Assembly (NCBI GenBank): GCA_964480275.1
Contig: CAYZOC010000003.1
Location: 1-45,962 of the forward strand
Reading direction: 5' to 3'
Origin: DATESG01 sp964480275
GTDB lineage: Bacteria; Bacillota_I; Bacilli_A; RFN20; CAG-826
Length of the DNA: 45,962 bases
Each line of letters begins with the position of its first letter. Positions within the stretch are counted from its first letter, which is position 1. The notes under the pieces were generated by a model, which did not search any database, had not been told where the DNA came from, and was given only the letters and a program-made list of their open reading frames with translations. Shown here piece after piece: positions 32,485 through 41,224 of the stretch. The translations under genes and the position numbers were made by a program.

Positions 32485-35064
32485 ATGAAAAAACTAATAA
32501 TAATCGATGGAAATTCACTCTTATTCCGTGCATACTACGCAACGCTTGATTACCGTAATCCTGATAAGATTATGCAGACAAGTAGCGGTGTTTATACAAA
32601 TGCAATTTTTGCTTTTAGCAATATGATGAGTAAAATTTTATCAAGTCTTAATGATGACGAACACATCTTTGTCGCTTTCGATACCGGCGAAAAAACATTT
32701 CGCCATCTCGATGATGATACATACAAGGCTAATCGTAAACCTGCACCTGAGCCACTTATTGTTCAGTTCCCAATTGCTCGCGAATTTCTAAATGCCCTCA
32801 ATATTTTCACATTTGAACTAAACGGATACGAGGCAGATGATTTAGCTGGCACCTTAGCTAAAACCGCCGAAAAAGAAGGCTATTATATCGAAATTTATAC
32901 TAGTGACCGTGATTATTTACAGTTGATTAGTGATAGAGTCACCATTAAATTAATTAAAAAGGGTATGAGTGACATTGTCGATTTTACGCCCCAACTAATG
33001 AATGAGGAGTATGGTTTTGGCCCAGATTACATGGTCGATTATAAGGCATTAGTAGGTGATACTAGTGATAATATTAAAGGGATTCCTGGTGTTGGTGATA
33101 AGACGGCAAAAAGATTAATAATTGAATATGGTCATCTTGAAGACATATTAGCAAATGCCCCGTCAATCAAGGGCAAGTTAGGTCAATCATTAGTGGAATT
33201 TCAAGAAGTTGGCCGTCATGCAAAACAGTTAGCAACTATTATGTGTGATGTCCAATTACCATTCAAAGTTAAAGACACCGCTTATCGTGGATATGATTTT
33301 AGCGAAGCAAACAAATTTGCCCAAAAATATGAGCTGAGAACATTTTTATCAAGGCTTAAACCTCAGCAAAGCAGTGGCAAAAAAAGTGAAGAAATAATTA
33401 TTAAAACCGTAAAATCGTCGGACAATATCACTTTTGGAGATTTTATCGCTTTCAATTTCGCCCTTGATGATAACAACTACTTTGCAAGTGACTTTTCTGG
33501 ACTTGCCTTTAGTAACGGCAGTGAAACATACTTTATGAGTAAAGATAATTTGCTAAATGACAAACATTTACTTACGCTCCTCCAATCGCCAGAAATAAAA
33601 AAATATACCTATGATTTCAAACGGCAAAAAGTAGCATTAAACCGCTTTAATATTTCCCTTGATGGACTATATTTTGACCTACTTTTAACAGCATATCTTC
33701 TTGATTCAACACTCAAAGACGAGGCTAGTTTTGTCTTTAATTTCTTTAATATTCCACTTGAAGTATCAAAAGATACACCTACTAGCGAAATTGCTGGTTA
33801 TTTAGCCTACTATAGTTTTAATCTGGCTAAAACAGTCATCAACCGTCTCAAAGCTATTGATGCCCTAAAAATTTATCTAGATATTGAACTGCCCCTTGCA
33901 AATGTCTTAGCAAAAATGGAAATCGAAGGCTTCCCACTTTCAAAAACAACGCTTGAAGATATCGCTAGTGAATTTAAAACTAAACTTATCGAACTAGAAA
34001 AGGATATCCACCAACTGGCTGGTCACGAATTCAATATCAATTCGCCTCAGCAAGTCGCGACAGTTATCTATGATGAATTACAACTAAAGGGCAATCGTAA
34101 ACGTTCAACATCAGTACAACATTTGGAAGAAATAGCGAAATTTCACCCAATTGTCGGCAAAATTCTTGAATATCGAAAATACGCTAAATTGATGTCGACT
34201 TATGTCGATGGACTAATTGCTAACCTCTATAGCGATGGTCTTCTCCACTGCCAATTCAATCAAGCCCTCACGACAACTGGAAGACTTTCTAGTTCAAATC
34301 CTAACATGCAAAACATCTCAATTCGTGATCAAGAGGGTCGTGAAATCCGTAAAGCATTCTTTTATGACGATGAGAACTATGAAATATTATCACTTGACTA
34401 TGCTCAAATTGAACTTCGTATTTTAGCTAGTGTGAGTAAGTGTCAACCACTGATAGATATTTTTAATAAGGGCTATGACATTCATCAAGCAACTGCCGAT
34501 GCGCTTTTTGGTCCCCTTGCTCAAGATGATGGTGCCCGCCGCAAGGCTAAGGCTGTCAACTTTGGAATTGTATATGGAATTAGTGACTGGGGTCTTAGTG
34601 AGCAGTTAAACATTAGTCCTAAAGAAGCAAAATCAATTATTGAGAAGTTTTACCAAACATATCCAGAGATTGCTAGCTATCGCAATAGCATTATTGAAAG
34701 TGTCAGCAAAAATAGTTACGTTACGACGCTAAGTGGGCGTCGACGCTACTTGAATGAAATCAACCACGAAAAATATCAAGTTCGTGAATTTGCTAAGCGC
34801 GCTGCGACTAATGCCCCAATTCAAGGCACAGCAGCAGACTTAATCAAACTTGCGATGATTAAAGTAGATGAATATTTAAGTAAAAACATGTTTAAGACTC
34901 GGCTTGTTCTCCAAATTCATGATGAACTAGTGTTTAAAGTTCATAAAAATGAAAAAGATCGCGTGATCAATAATGTTATTGAAATAATGGAAAACGCCTT
35001 AGCTCTCGACGTTAAGATGCATGTTGAGTATCAGGCTGGCCGTAGTTGGTTTGATGCAAAATAA
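32485..35064 (+). CDS. polA: DNA polymerase I
   Basis: Family A polymerase for primer removal and repair synthesis. The 859-residue protein has an N-terminal 5'-3' exonuclease domain (IIDGNSLLFRAYYA, GYEADDLAGTLA, TSDRDYLQL, VGDTSDNIKGIPGVGDKTA). The 3'-5' exonuclease-like domain (about residues 310-460) lacks the catalytic DxE, so it should not proofread. The polymerase domain has SLDYAQIELRILA, RRKAKAVNFGIVYGIS and LQIHDELVFKV, which contain the catalytic residues. Its ATG directly follows the dnaE stop, and GAGGAG lies inside the end of dnaE. The order polA-mutM-coaE is a Firmicute hallmark. Confidence 0.97.
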   Translation: MKKLIIIDGNSLLFRAYYATLDYRNPDKIMQTSSGVYTNAIFAFSNMMSKILSSLNDDEHIFVAFDTGEKTFRHLDDDTYKANRKPAPEPLIVQFPIAREFLNALNIFTFELNGYEADDLAGTLAKTAEKEGYYIEIYTSDRDYLQLISDRVTIKLIKKGMSDIVDFTPQLMNEEYGFGPDYMVDYKALVGDTSDNIKGIPGVGDKTAKRLIIEYGHLEDILANAPSIKGKLGQSLVEFQEVGRHAKQLATIMCDVQLPFKVKDTAYRGYDFSEANKFAQKYELRTFLSRLKPQQSSGKKSEEIIIKTVKSSDNITFGDFIAFNFALDDNNYFASDFSGLAFSNGSETYFMSKDNLLNDKHLLTLLQSPEIKKYTYDFKRQKVALNRFNISLDGLYFDLLLTAYLLDSTLKDEASFVFNFFNIPLEVSKDTPTSEIAGYLAYYSFNLAKTVINRLKAIDALKIYLDIELPLANVLAKMEIEGFPLSKTTLEDIASEFKTKLIELEKDIHQLAGHEFNINSPQQVATVIYDELQLKGNRKRSTSVQHLEEIAKFHPIVGKILEYRKYAKLMSTYVDGLIANLYSDGLLHCQFNQALTTTGRLSSSNPNMQNISIRDQEGREIRKAFFYDDENYEILSLDYAQIELRILASVSKCQPLIDIFNKGYDIHQATADALFGPLAQDDGARRKAKAVNFGIVYGISDWGLSEQLNISPKEAKSIIEKFYQTYPEIASYRNSIIESVSKNSYVTTLSGRRRYLNEINHEKYQVREFAKRAATNAPIQGTAADLIKLAMIKVDEYLSKNMFKTRLVLQIHDELVFKVHKNEKDRVINNVIEIMENALALDVKMHVEYQAGRSWFDAK

Positions 35065-35073
35065 GGAGTACTT

Positions 35074-36459
35074 ATGCCAGAATTACCAGAAGTAGAAACA
35101 GTTCGTCAGGTCCTCACTCCCTTGCTTGTTGGTCACACAATAAGCGATATTTTGATTCTAAAAAAACGAATTATAGTCAGTCCTATCGAACAATTCAAAC
35201 AAGAACTTATCGGTTCTACTTTCACTAAGATTGATCGAATTGGCAAGTATCTTATTTTTATCTTTGATAATCAAAGAGTGATGGTTTCACATTTACGAAT
35301 GGAAGGAAAATACATTGAAGTTCTTCCAGGACAAGAATTAAGCCGCTTCGCTCGGGTAGTGTTCACTCTCGATGATGGCCGGAAGATTTGCTATGATGAT
35401 TCACGGCAATTTGGCACGATGGAGTTAAGTAATCTTCGTGATTATCAATTTCTTCCATCACTACAAAAACTAGGTCCAGAACCATTTTTTGCTGATTACA
35501 AACAAGTATATAAACGTTTACAAAAAACTAGTCGCCCGATTAAAGAGGGGCTATTAGATCAAACTATTATGACAGGCCTTGGAAATATTTATGTTGATGA
35601 AGTTTTATTTCTAGCAAAACTCCATCCCCAATATCCAAGCAACAAGTTAACACTATCAAAAGTTAAGGATGTTGTTACTTACGCGATTGAAGTATTGAAC
35701 AAAGCGATTCAGGCAGGTGGCTCCACAATTAGATCCTACCATCCTGGTAATGGAATAACTGGTGATTTTCAGTCACGCTTAAATGCATATGGTCGCGAAT
35801 ATCTTCAATGTTTTAACTGTGGCGACAAAATGAAGAAAATCTTTGTCGGTGGACGTGGATCAACTTATTGTCCACGTTGTCAACGAAATCCACTTCAACC
35901 ACTCGTTATTGCCATTACTGGTCAGATAAGCGCTGGCAAATCTACAGTTGGCAGTTATTTAAAAACAAAAAATTACTGCGTTTTTGACGCTGATCAAATA
36001 GTAAATAATCTTTATCAAGATAAGAGTGTAATAACGGGTCTAGAAAAAGAATTAGCAGTAAGTCTTCAACAAAATGGTGAATTTAACAAAGACTTGCTCA
36101 AACAGGCAATAATTAGTAATCCTAAGTTGTTAAAAAAAGTAGAAAATTATATACATCCGCTTGTAAAACAAACTATTATTGATATTATTACTACTAGTCG
36201 AGAAAAGGTGCTCTTTTTTGAGGTACCACTTGTATTTAGTCATAAAATTAATGAACTTTTTGCTTACATCATCGGTATCGAAACTGACAAAGCAACCCAA
36301 GAAAAGTTTTTATCTATTCGTGGTGGCAACAAGTCGATAAATCCTGATCAACAATATTTAAAAAATCGACCAAAACTTGACTATATAATCATTAATAACA
36401 AGTCACTAGAAAATCTTTATCACTTAGTTGATCATGTGATTGAAAAGATTGATATTTAA
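35074..36459 (+). CDS. fused formamidopyrimidine-DNA glycosylase and dephospho-CoA kinase
   Basis: One reading frame carries two enzymes. Residues 1-270 are MutM (Fpg), which excises 8-oxoguanine: it starts MPELPEVET with the catalytic proline and glutamate after Met, has HLRMEGKY and DSRQFG, a helix-two-turn-helix region, and a zinc finger closing with CFNC...YCPRCQ at residue 270. Residues 271-277 are a short linker. Residues 278-461 are CoaE, the last step of coenzyme A synthesis, with Walker A GQISAGKST (283-291), FDADQI, EVPLVFSH and a C-terminal RPKLDYIIINN block. No stop or alternative start lies at the junction. The CoaE half is somewhat divergent but full length. GGAGT precedes the ATG, nine bases after polA. 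Confidence 0.93.
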   Translation: MPELPEVETVRQVLTPLLVGHTISDILILKKRIIVSPIEQFKQELIGSTFTKIDRIGKYLIFIFDNQRVMVSHLRMEGKYIEVLPGQELSRFARVVFTLDDGRKICYDDSRQFGTMELSNLRDYQFLPSLQKLGPEPFFADYKQVYKRLQKTSRPIKEGLLDQTIMTGLGNIYVDEVLFLAKLHPQYPSNKLTLSKVKDVVTYAIEVLNKAIQAGGSTIRSYHPGNGITGDFQSRLNAYGREYLQCFNCGDKMKKIFVGGRGSTYCPRCQRNPLQPLVIAITGQISAGKSTVGSYLKTKNYCVFDADQIVNNLYQDKSVITGLEKELAVSLQQNGEFNKDLLKQAIISNPKLLKKVENYIHPLVKQTIIDIITTSREKVLFFEVPLVFSHKINELFAYIIGIETDKATQEKFLSIRGGNKSINPDQQYLKNRPKLDYIIINNKSLENLYHLVDHVIEKIDI

Positions 36460-36462
36460 CTT

Positions 36463-37377
36463 TTATTCGTAAATACGCGCGCCGATGAGGTTAATCGGGC
36501 TCTTAATATTATCAGAAATCATTTCGACAAGTTGTCGCGCCCGAACTTGATTGTTTTTACCACTTTTATGCAGGCTTTCAAGTTCATCAAGTGAAAGTTG
36601 CGAAAGGATAATTGTTGTTTTGCCCCTAGCATCACGATTACTTAGTAGTGGCATCGTAATTGCATTGCGAACTATTTCACTGAGTTCTTCGTTACCAAAA
36701 TTATTTAAAACCAAGTAATCAACTGCACTTAGGGAATTAACAACCTGATCAACCCGTCCTCGATTGGCAAAATAATCAACCATATTCTCGGCGATTAACT
36801 GCGGAAAGTCGACAAACGCAAGTGAAATATTTGGCTCGAGCTGAGCGAGCTCATTGAGGGCACAGACGACCATGTAGGCTTTACCTCTCCCACTTTTACC
36901 ATAAGCATATATCCAATTTCGTTCACCCTTAATTATATTTAGTAGTTCACTAGCAAGGGGCGCACGATTTTTTTGCATATCAATATTATTAAAGCGATTT
37001 TTAATCCAATTATGAGGGAAATCACTATATAAATAGCGCATTCTTAGTCGGTCTAACTCTAATTGATAGGGACATTGTCCGAGTTGACGGACAATTTTTC
37101 CATCAATATTTTGCAATTCCACAATTTGAGTACCACATGGTCGATCACCATATTTTTCGTGAAAATTATCACATTCTAGATGTGTGGCTTCAAAATCGAG
37201 GATGTTGCCTAAATGACCATCAATCATATCTTTGGTTATGCCCCGACTCTCAAGTAAAAATAATAATTTTTTATCACTTAAAACACGGGCAAGTTCTTGT
37301 TCGTAGACTTTATCAATATCTTGAACATTTATATCTTTTATTATCGGATTAATCCCACGGTTTTTATTATTAGACAC
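36463..37377 (-). CDS. dnaI: DnaI-like primosomal helicase loader with altered ATPase motifs
   Basis: DnaI loads the replicative helicase together with DnaB and DnaD in Firmicutes. The 304-residue protein has the N-terminal region with a zinc-site pattern (Cys69, His73, Cys81, Cys102) and a C-terminal AAA+ domain. The ATPase motifs are unusual: Walker A reads GKSGRGKA (residues 160-167) with alanine where Ser/Thr should follow the lysine, and Walker B reads YLVLNNFGNE with two asparagines (225-226) instead of Asp-Asp. I chose the GTG start at 37377 because GAGGAG lies seven bases upstream. It overlaps dnaB by eight bases. The stop lies three bases from the convergent mutM-coaE stop. Confidence 0.9.
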   Translation of the reverse strand: MSNNKNRGINPIIKDINVQDIDKVYEQELARVLSDKKLLFLLESRGITKDMIDGHLGNILDFEATHLECDNFHEKYGDRPCGTQIVELQNIDGKIVRQLGQCPYQLELDRLRMRYLYSDFPHNWIKNRFNNIDMQKNRAPLASELLNIIKGERNWIYAYGKSGRGKAYMVVCALNELAQLEPNISLAFVDFPQLIAENMVDYFANRGRVDQVVNSLSAVDYLVLNNFGNEELSEIVRNAITMPLLSNRDARGKTTIILSQLSLDELESLHKSGKNNQVRARQLVEMISDNIKSPINLIGARIYE

Positions 37378-38623
37378 CTTTAATCTCCTCGAGTAATTTT
37401 TGATATTCTTCATCACTTATTTCTTCATCATCCAAAAATTCCTTGACTGCTTCTTTTTTCTTTGGATAACTTTTGGGTTTACGAATTTCATTTTGTTGTT
37501 CAAAATGATTAATGACGTCAACAGCATGAACTAAACCCAACCTCGAAATATTTGCCGCGATTTTTTCAACGTATTTAGCAGGAAGTTGCATTTCCATAGT
37601 CATAAGAACGTGGTAGATTATTGCATTAATAGCCGCACTACTTAAATTAAAATCATTACTCAAACGTAACAGTAATTTAAGCTCACTATCAGCGACAATA
37701 GCGCCCTTATTAAATGATGTAAGAAAATCTAAGCTCGGTTCAATTTCCATTCGATTAATTAACTTGGCTTTTTCACTATCACTAGTGAGCATGTTGAGAG
37801 GCCGTAATCGCTTTGGCTTTGCTATATGCTCATAGCGATTTAATTGCTTGAGATTTTGTTCGATATATTCAAAATTTAAACGCTTTCCAAGCGGCAATTT
37901 TCCGCGATAACTCTCGCCAACTTGAGCCGCAAGAGTTTCCTCATTGAAACCATAAACCATTGTGAGGCTTACTAGGCGTTTAAGTTCTTGCTGACTTATA
38001 GCTTTATCCGCAATAATCATAAAATTTTGTCTGAGAATTTCTTTAAATAATTCAATATTAAATGGCGATGTACGTTTGTTTTCATTGCGACCAATTCTTT
38101 TAGTATCAATTGTTTGCGTGAAAGCAGCACCATTAAAATCAGGATTATAAACTTGACTAAATGAGCTAGTGATTTCCTTCTCATCTAGTGCATAAGGGCG
38201 GTCAAATGCAAAAAGACTCATCAATTGTTGAACTCTTCGTTCCCCGACACTCGCTTTTAAAAGGCCACTGAAAACTGGATCTTTTAAAAATGAATGCGCT
38301 AGTTTAGGTGCATATAGTTCATAGTAATAATATGAAAATTCCTTTGTTTTATCGACATATGTTCTAACTAACTCACAGGCTTCTAATTTTACGATTGCAT
38401 TAGCAAAATCTAGTGAAGTTGTGTCCAAGTGTTTGTAGACAAAATCATGACTTAATGGCCCATCTTTATATAAATCAGCTGTATTTACTAGTGTTTGAAA
38501 AATATTGACAGCAAGGTGACCTAAAAATGGCTGATACAAAAGATTAAGCACACGAAAATCTTCACTGCTAAATCTCGTGAGTAATCGGATTTCAAATAAG
38601 TCATTTTCTTTGATCAAACGCAT
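37370..38623 (-). CDS. dnaB: replication initiation and membrane attachment protein DnaB (DnaB/DnaD family)
   Basis: Firmicute DnaB (not the helicase) helps DnaD and DnaI load the helicase at origins and restart sites. The 417-residue protein has the N-terminal winged-helix region (LLTRFSSEDFRVLNLLYQPFLGHLAVN), a middle oligomerisation part, and a DnaD-like C-terminal domain (PSLDFLTSFNKGAIVADSELKLLLRL and YHVLMTMEMQLPAKYVEKIAANI), with an acidic end. The ATG at 38623 follows GAGGGA. An extended -10 TGTTATAAT lies at 38642-38650. It is followed by dnaI with an eight-base overlap. In many Firmicutes dnaB-dnaI lie downstream of coaE in the same direction; here they are inverted relative to it. 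Confidence 0.93.
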   Translation of the reverse strand: MRLIKENDLFEIRLLTRFSSEDFRVLNLLYQPFLGHLAVNIFQTLVNTADLYKDGPLSHDFVYKHLDTTSLDFANAIVKLEACELVRTYVDKTKEFSYYYYELYAPKLAHSFLKDPVFSGLLKASVGERRVQQLMSLFAFDRPYALDEKEITSSFSQVYNPDFNGAAFTQTIDTKRIGRNENKRTSPFNIELFKEILRQNFMIIADKAISQQELKRLVSLTMVYGFNEETLAAQVGESYRGKLPLGKRLNFEYIEQNLKQLNRYEHIAKPKRLRPLNMLTSDSEKAKLINRMEIEPSLDFLTSFNKGAIVADSELKLLLRLSNDFNLSSAAINAIIYHVLMTMEMQLPAKYVEKIAANISRLGLVHAVDVINHFEQQNEIRKPKSYPKKKEAVKEFLDDEEISDEEYQKLLEEIKGV

Positions 38624-38641
38624 ATGTCCCTCTTGCGCTTA

Positions 38642-38650
38642 ATTATAACA
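38642..38650 (-). promoter_or_regulatory. extended -10 promoter of dnaB-dnaI
   Basis: Minus strand TGTTATAAT (38650-38642), 18 bases before the dnaB ATG, with no good -35. Confidence 0.55.
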
Positions 38651-38728
38651 TATCAACAATCAAGATTGGGCCAAAGAAAAAGGAAATAATTCTGACTTTT
38701 AGTTTTTTACCGAATTTGTTTGGTCAAT

Positions 38729-38757
38729 TTGTCAATGTTACTTTAAATATCTATTTA
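38729..38757 (+). promoter_or_regulatory. probable promoter of pfkA-pyk-glk
   Basis: -35 TTGTCA (38729-38734), 17-base spacer, -10 TATTTA (38752-38757). A second candidate -10 TAAAAT lies nearer the gene (38765-38770). I cannot decide between them from sequence. Confidence 0.45.
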
Positions 38758-38806
38758 AAAGGGGTAAAATAACAATGATTAATCGTAGAAACGAGGAACA
38801 GTAATT

Positions 38807-39769
38807 ATGGCAAAAAAGGTAGCACTTCTAACAAGTGGTGGTGATGCCCCAGGCATGAATGCGGCAATAAGAGCTATTGTCCGGGCGGGGATCATTAACG
38901 AAATGGAAATGTTCGCAGTTTTTGAAGGTTTCAAAGGTTTAGTTGAAGATCAAATCGTCCAAGTTGACCGCTCTTTCGTTTCGGAAATTTTAATGCGCGG
39001 AGGGACAATACTAAAAACCGCTCGCTTAAAGTCTTTTGTCGAAGAGAAAATTCAAGATATTGCCGTGAGCAACCTTAAGAAACATGGAATTGATACCCTA
39101 GTAATTATCGGCGGTGATGGTAGTTATCGTGGTGGAGCAGCGCTAGTCACCAAGGGAATTAATGTTATAGGTATTCCTGCAACAATTGATAACGATGTGA
39201 TTGGTACCGATACAACAATTGGTTTTGATACTGCACTTAATACAATTACTGAATCAGTCGATAAACTGCGCGACACATCAAGTAGCCATCTTCGCTGCAC
39301 AATTATAGAAGTTATGGGCAATCACTGTGGTGATCTAGCCTTATATGGTGGTACTGCCTGTGGTGTCGACCTCATTCTTTCACCAGAATATCGTCCTAGT
39401 GATGAGGAAGTGCTTGATAAACTTAAAGATATTCATGTTTCACGCTCCCGCCATGCCCTTGTTCTCGTCAGTGAAAAACTCATTCCTGACCTTAATGAAT
39501 TTGCCAAAATGATTAGAGAACGGACTGGCTTTGATACTACTGTGGAAATTCTTGGGCGCATCCAACGGGGTGGTTCACCGACAGCGATGGATCGTGTACT
39601 TGCCGCTAGATTTGGCGTCCACGCGATTGAAATTATTAAAAAAGGCAATAATAATCGCGTTATCGGTAGTGTTAATGGTGACATTGTCGACTATGATATC
39701 AACAAGGCGGTCCGCCGCTCAACAATAAAAACGGAGGAATTGATTGGAGTCATTTCCACTCTAAAATAA
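38807..39769 (+). CDS. pfkA: ATP-dependent 6-phosphofructokinase
   Basis: Phosphorylates fructose-6-phosphate to fructose-1,6-bisphosphate, the committed step of glycolysis. At 320 residues it has the N-terminal VALLTSGGDAPGMNAAIRA and the ATP-site IIGGDGSYRG near residue 102, the substrate block IPATIDNDVIGTDTTIGFDTAL near residue 125 with the catalytic aspartate, VMGNHCGDLAL, and ILGRIQRGGSPTAMDRVLAARF. GAGGA precedes the ATG at a somewhat wide spacing. It is first in the pfkA-pyk-glk unit. Confidence 0.98.
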   Translation: MAKKVALLTSGGDAPGMNAAIRAIVRAGIINEMEMFAVFEGFKGLVEDQIVQVDRSFVSEILMRGGTILKTARLKSFVEEKIQDIAVSNLKKHGIDTLVIIGGDGSYRGGAALVTKGINVIGIPATIDNDVIGTDTTIGFDTALNTITESVDKLRDTSSSHLRCTIIEVMGNHCGDLALYGGTACGVDLILSPEYRPSDEEVLDKLKDIHVSRSRHALVLVSEKLIPDLNEFAKMIRERTGFDTTVEILGRIQRGGSPTAMDRVLAARFGVHAIEIIKKGNNNRVIGSVNGDIVDYDINKAVRRSTIKTEELIGVISTLK

Positions 39770-39773
39770 CATT

Positions 39774-41222
39774 ATGTATAACTTAACCAAAAAAACAAAA
39801 GTAGTATGTACAATTGGTCCAGCAACAAACACATATGAAAAAGTCAAACAACTCGTTGGTGCTGGCATGAATATTATGCGAATAAACTTTTCACATGGTA
39901 GTTTTGAAGCCCATAAAAGGGTTATTGATCTTGCCCGGAGGCTAGAGGAAGAAGAAAAAATTTATATTCCCATCCTTCTTGATACAAAAGGACCGGAAAT
40001 TCGTTGCCACTTCTTTGTTGATGGTAGTGTTGAAATTATTAAAGATTCAATCGTTCGTGTGAGTATGAAGGAAGTTCTTGGAACTCAAGAATTATTTTCT
40101 GTCACGTATGAAAACCTCTTTGAAGATATTAATGTCGGTGATGCTATCAAAATTGATGATGGAAAACTTCGCCTCGATGTTATCGCTAAAGATTATGAAA
40201 AACGGGAAATCGTTACTAAGGCTTTTAATAGCCATTTCATTAAAGATCGTAAAGGCGTAAATATTCCTAGCGCTCGTCTTCATCTTCCAGCATTAAGCGA
40301 CATTGATAAACGTGACCTCGACTTTGGCTGTAATAATGGTATCGACTTAATCGCTGCTAGTTTTGTCAGAAATAAAAAAGGTGTGTTGGAAATCAAAGAA
40401 TATCTCAAAGAAATTGGACACCCAGATATTCCCGTTATCGCAAAAATTGAAAATGAAGAAGGCGTTGATAATATTCAAGAAATTCTTGAAGCGGCTGATG
40501 GTGTGATGGTTGCGCGCGGAGATTTAGGCGTTGAAATTCCACCAGAAATGGTCCCAATTATTCAACGTAAAATTATTTATGAATGCCGTAAGGTTGGTAA
40601 ACCTGTCATCACGGCAACGCAAATGTTAGATTCAATGCAAGCAAATCCCTTGCCAACACGGGCCGAGGTTAGTGACGTAGCAACCGCCATTAGAGAAAGT
40701 AGTGATGCAATAATGCTCAGTGGGGAAACTGCGACTGGACTATATCCGATTGAGGCAGCAAGTATGCAAACGAGCATTGCTCGCACAATTGAAGAATACT
40801 TGTCCTATGAAAAGTTTTCAAATTTTGCCTTTGATAATAGTGATAAATCTAGGAGTGATGCCATTGCCAATAGTGTTGCCAATACGGCAAATTTAGTTGG
40901 AGCAAAAATGATATTTTGCTTTTCCGAAACAGGAAATAGCGCCAAGCGCATCGCTAAATCACGACCAAAATGCCCCCTTGTAATGGTCACATTCAAGCGT
41001 GAAAGTGCACTCCGTGTAGCTCCTTACTTTTCAATTTATCCAATTGTTGTTCCAACTCTTCCACAATTAATGGAAGAAATGGAAGCATTTAGTCTTATTA
41101 AAGCTCGTGAATTTGGACTTAAACCAAATGACATGGTCATTATTACCGGTGGGATTCCAACTGGTAGTGGAGGAACTAACTTTCTACGGATCATTAGCGT
41201 CAACAAATCGAAGGACTTTTAG
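39774..41222 (+). CDS. pyk: pyruvate kinase
   Basis: Converts phosphoenolpyruvate and ADP to pyruvate and ATP. The 482-residue protein has the TIM barrel with INFSHG near residue 36, LLDTKGPEIR near 68, the inserted B domain, a conserved lysine block PVIAKIENEEGVDN, and the signature ITATQMLDSM near 280. The C-terminal allosteric domain ends in a GGTNFLRIISV stretch. It lacks the extra phosphohistidine-like C-terminal domain present in Bacillus enzymes. The ATG lies four bases after the pfkA stop with no clear ribosome binding site, so coupling is likely. Confidence 0.98.
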   Translation: MYNLTKKTKVVCTIGPATNTYEKVKQLVGAGMNIMRINFSHGSFEAHKRVIDLARRLEEEEKIYIPILLDTKGPEIRCHFFVDGSVEIIKDSIVRVSMKEVLGTQELFSVTYENLFEDINVGDAIKIDDGKLRLDVIAKDYEKREIVTKAFNSHFIKDRKGVNIPSARLHLPALSDIDKRDLDFGCNNGIDLIAASFVRNKKGVLEIKEYLKEIGHPDIPVIAKIENEEGVDNIQEILEAADGVMVARGDLGVEIPPEMVPIIQRKIIYECRKVGKPVITATQMLDSMQANPLPTRAEVSDVATAIRESSDAIMLSGETATGLYPIEAASMQTSIARTIEEYLSYEKFSNFAFDNSDKSRSDAIANSVANTANLVGAKMIFCFSETGNSAKRIAKSRPKCPLVMVTFKRESALRVAPYFSIYPIVVPTLPQLMEEMEAFSLIKAREFGLKPNDMVIITGGIPTGSGGTNFLRIISVNKSKDF

Positions 41223-41224
41223 TC

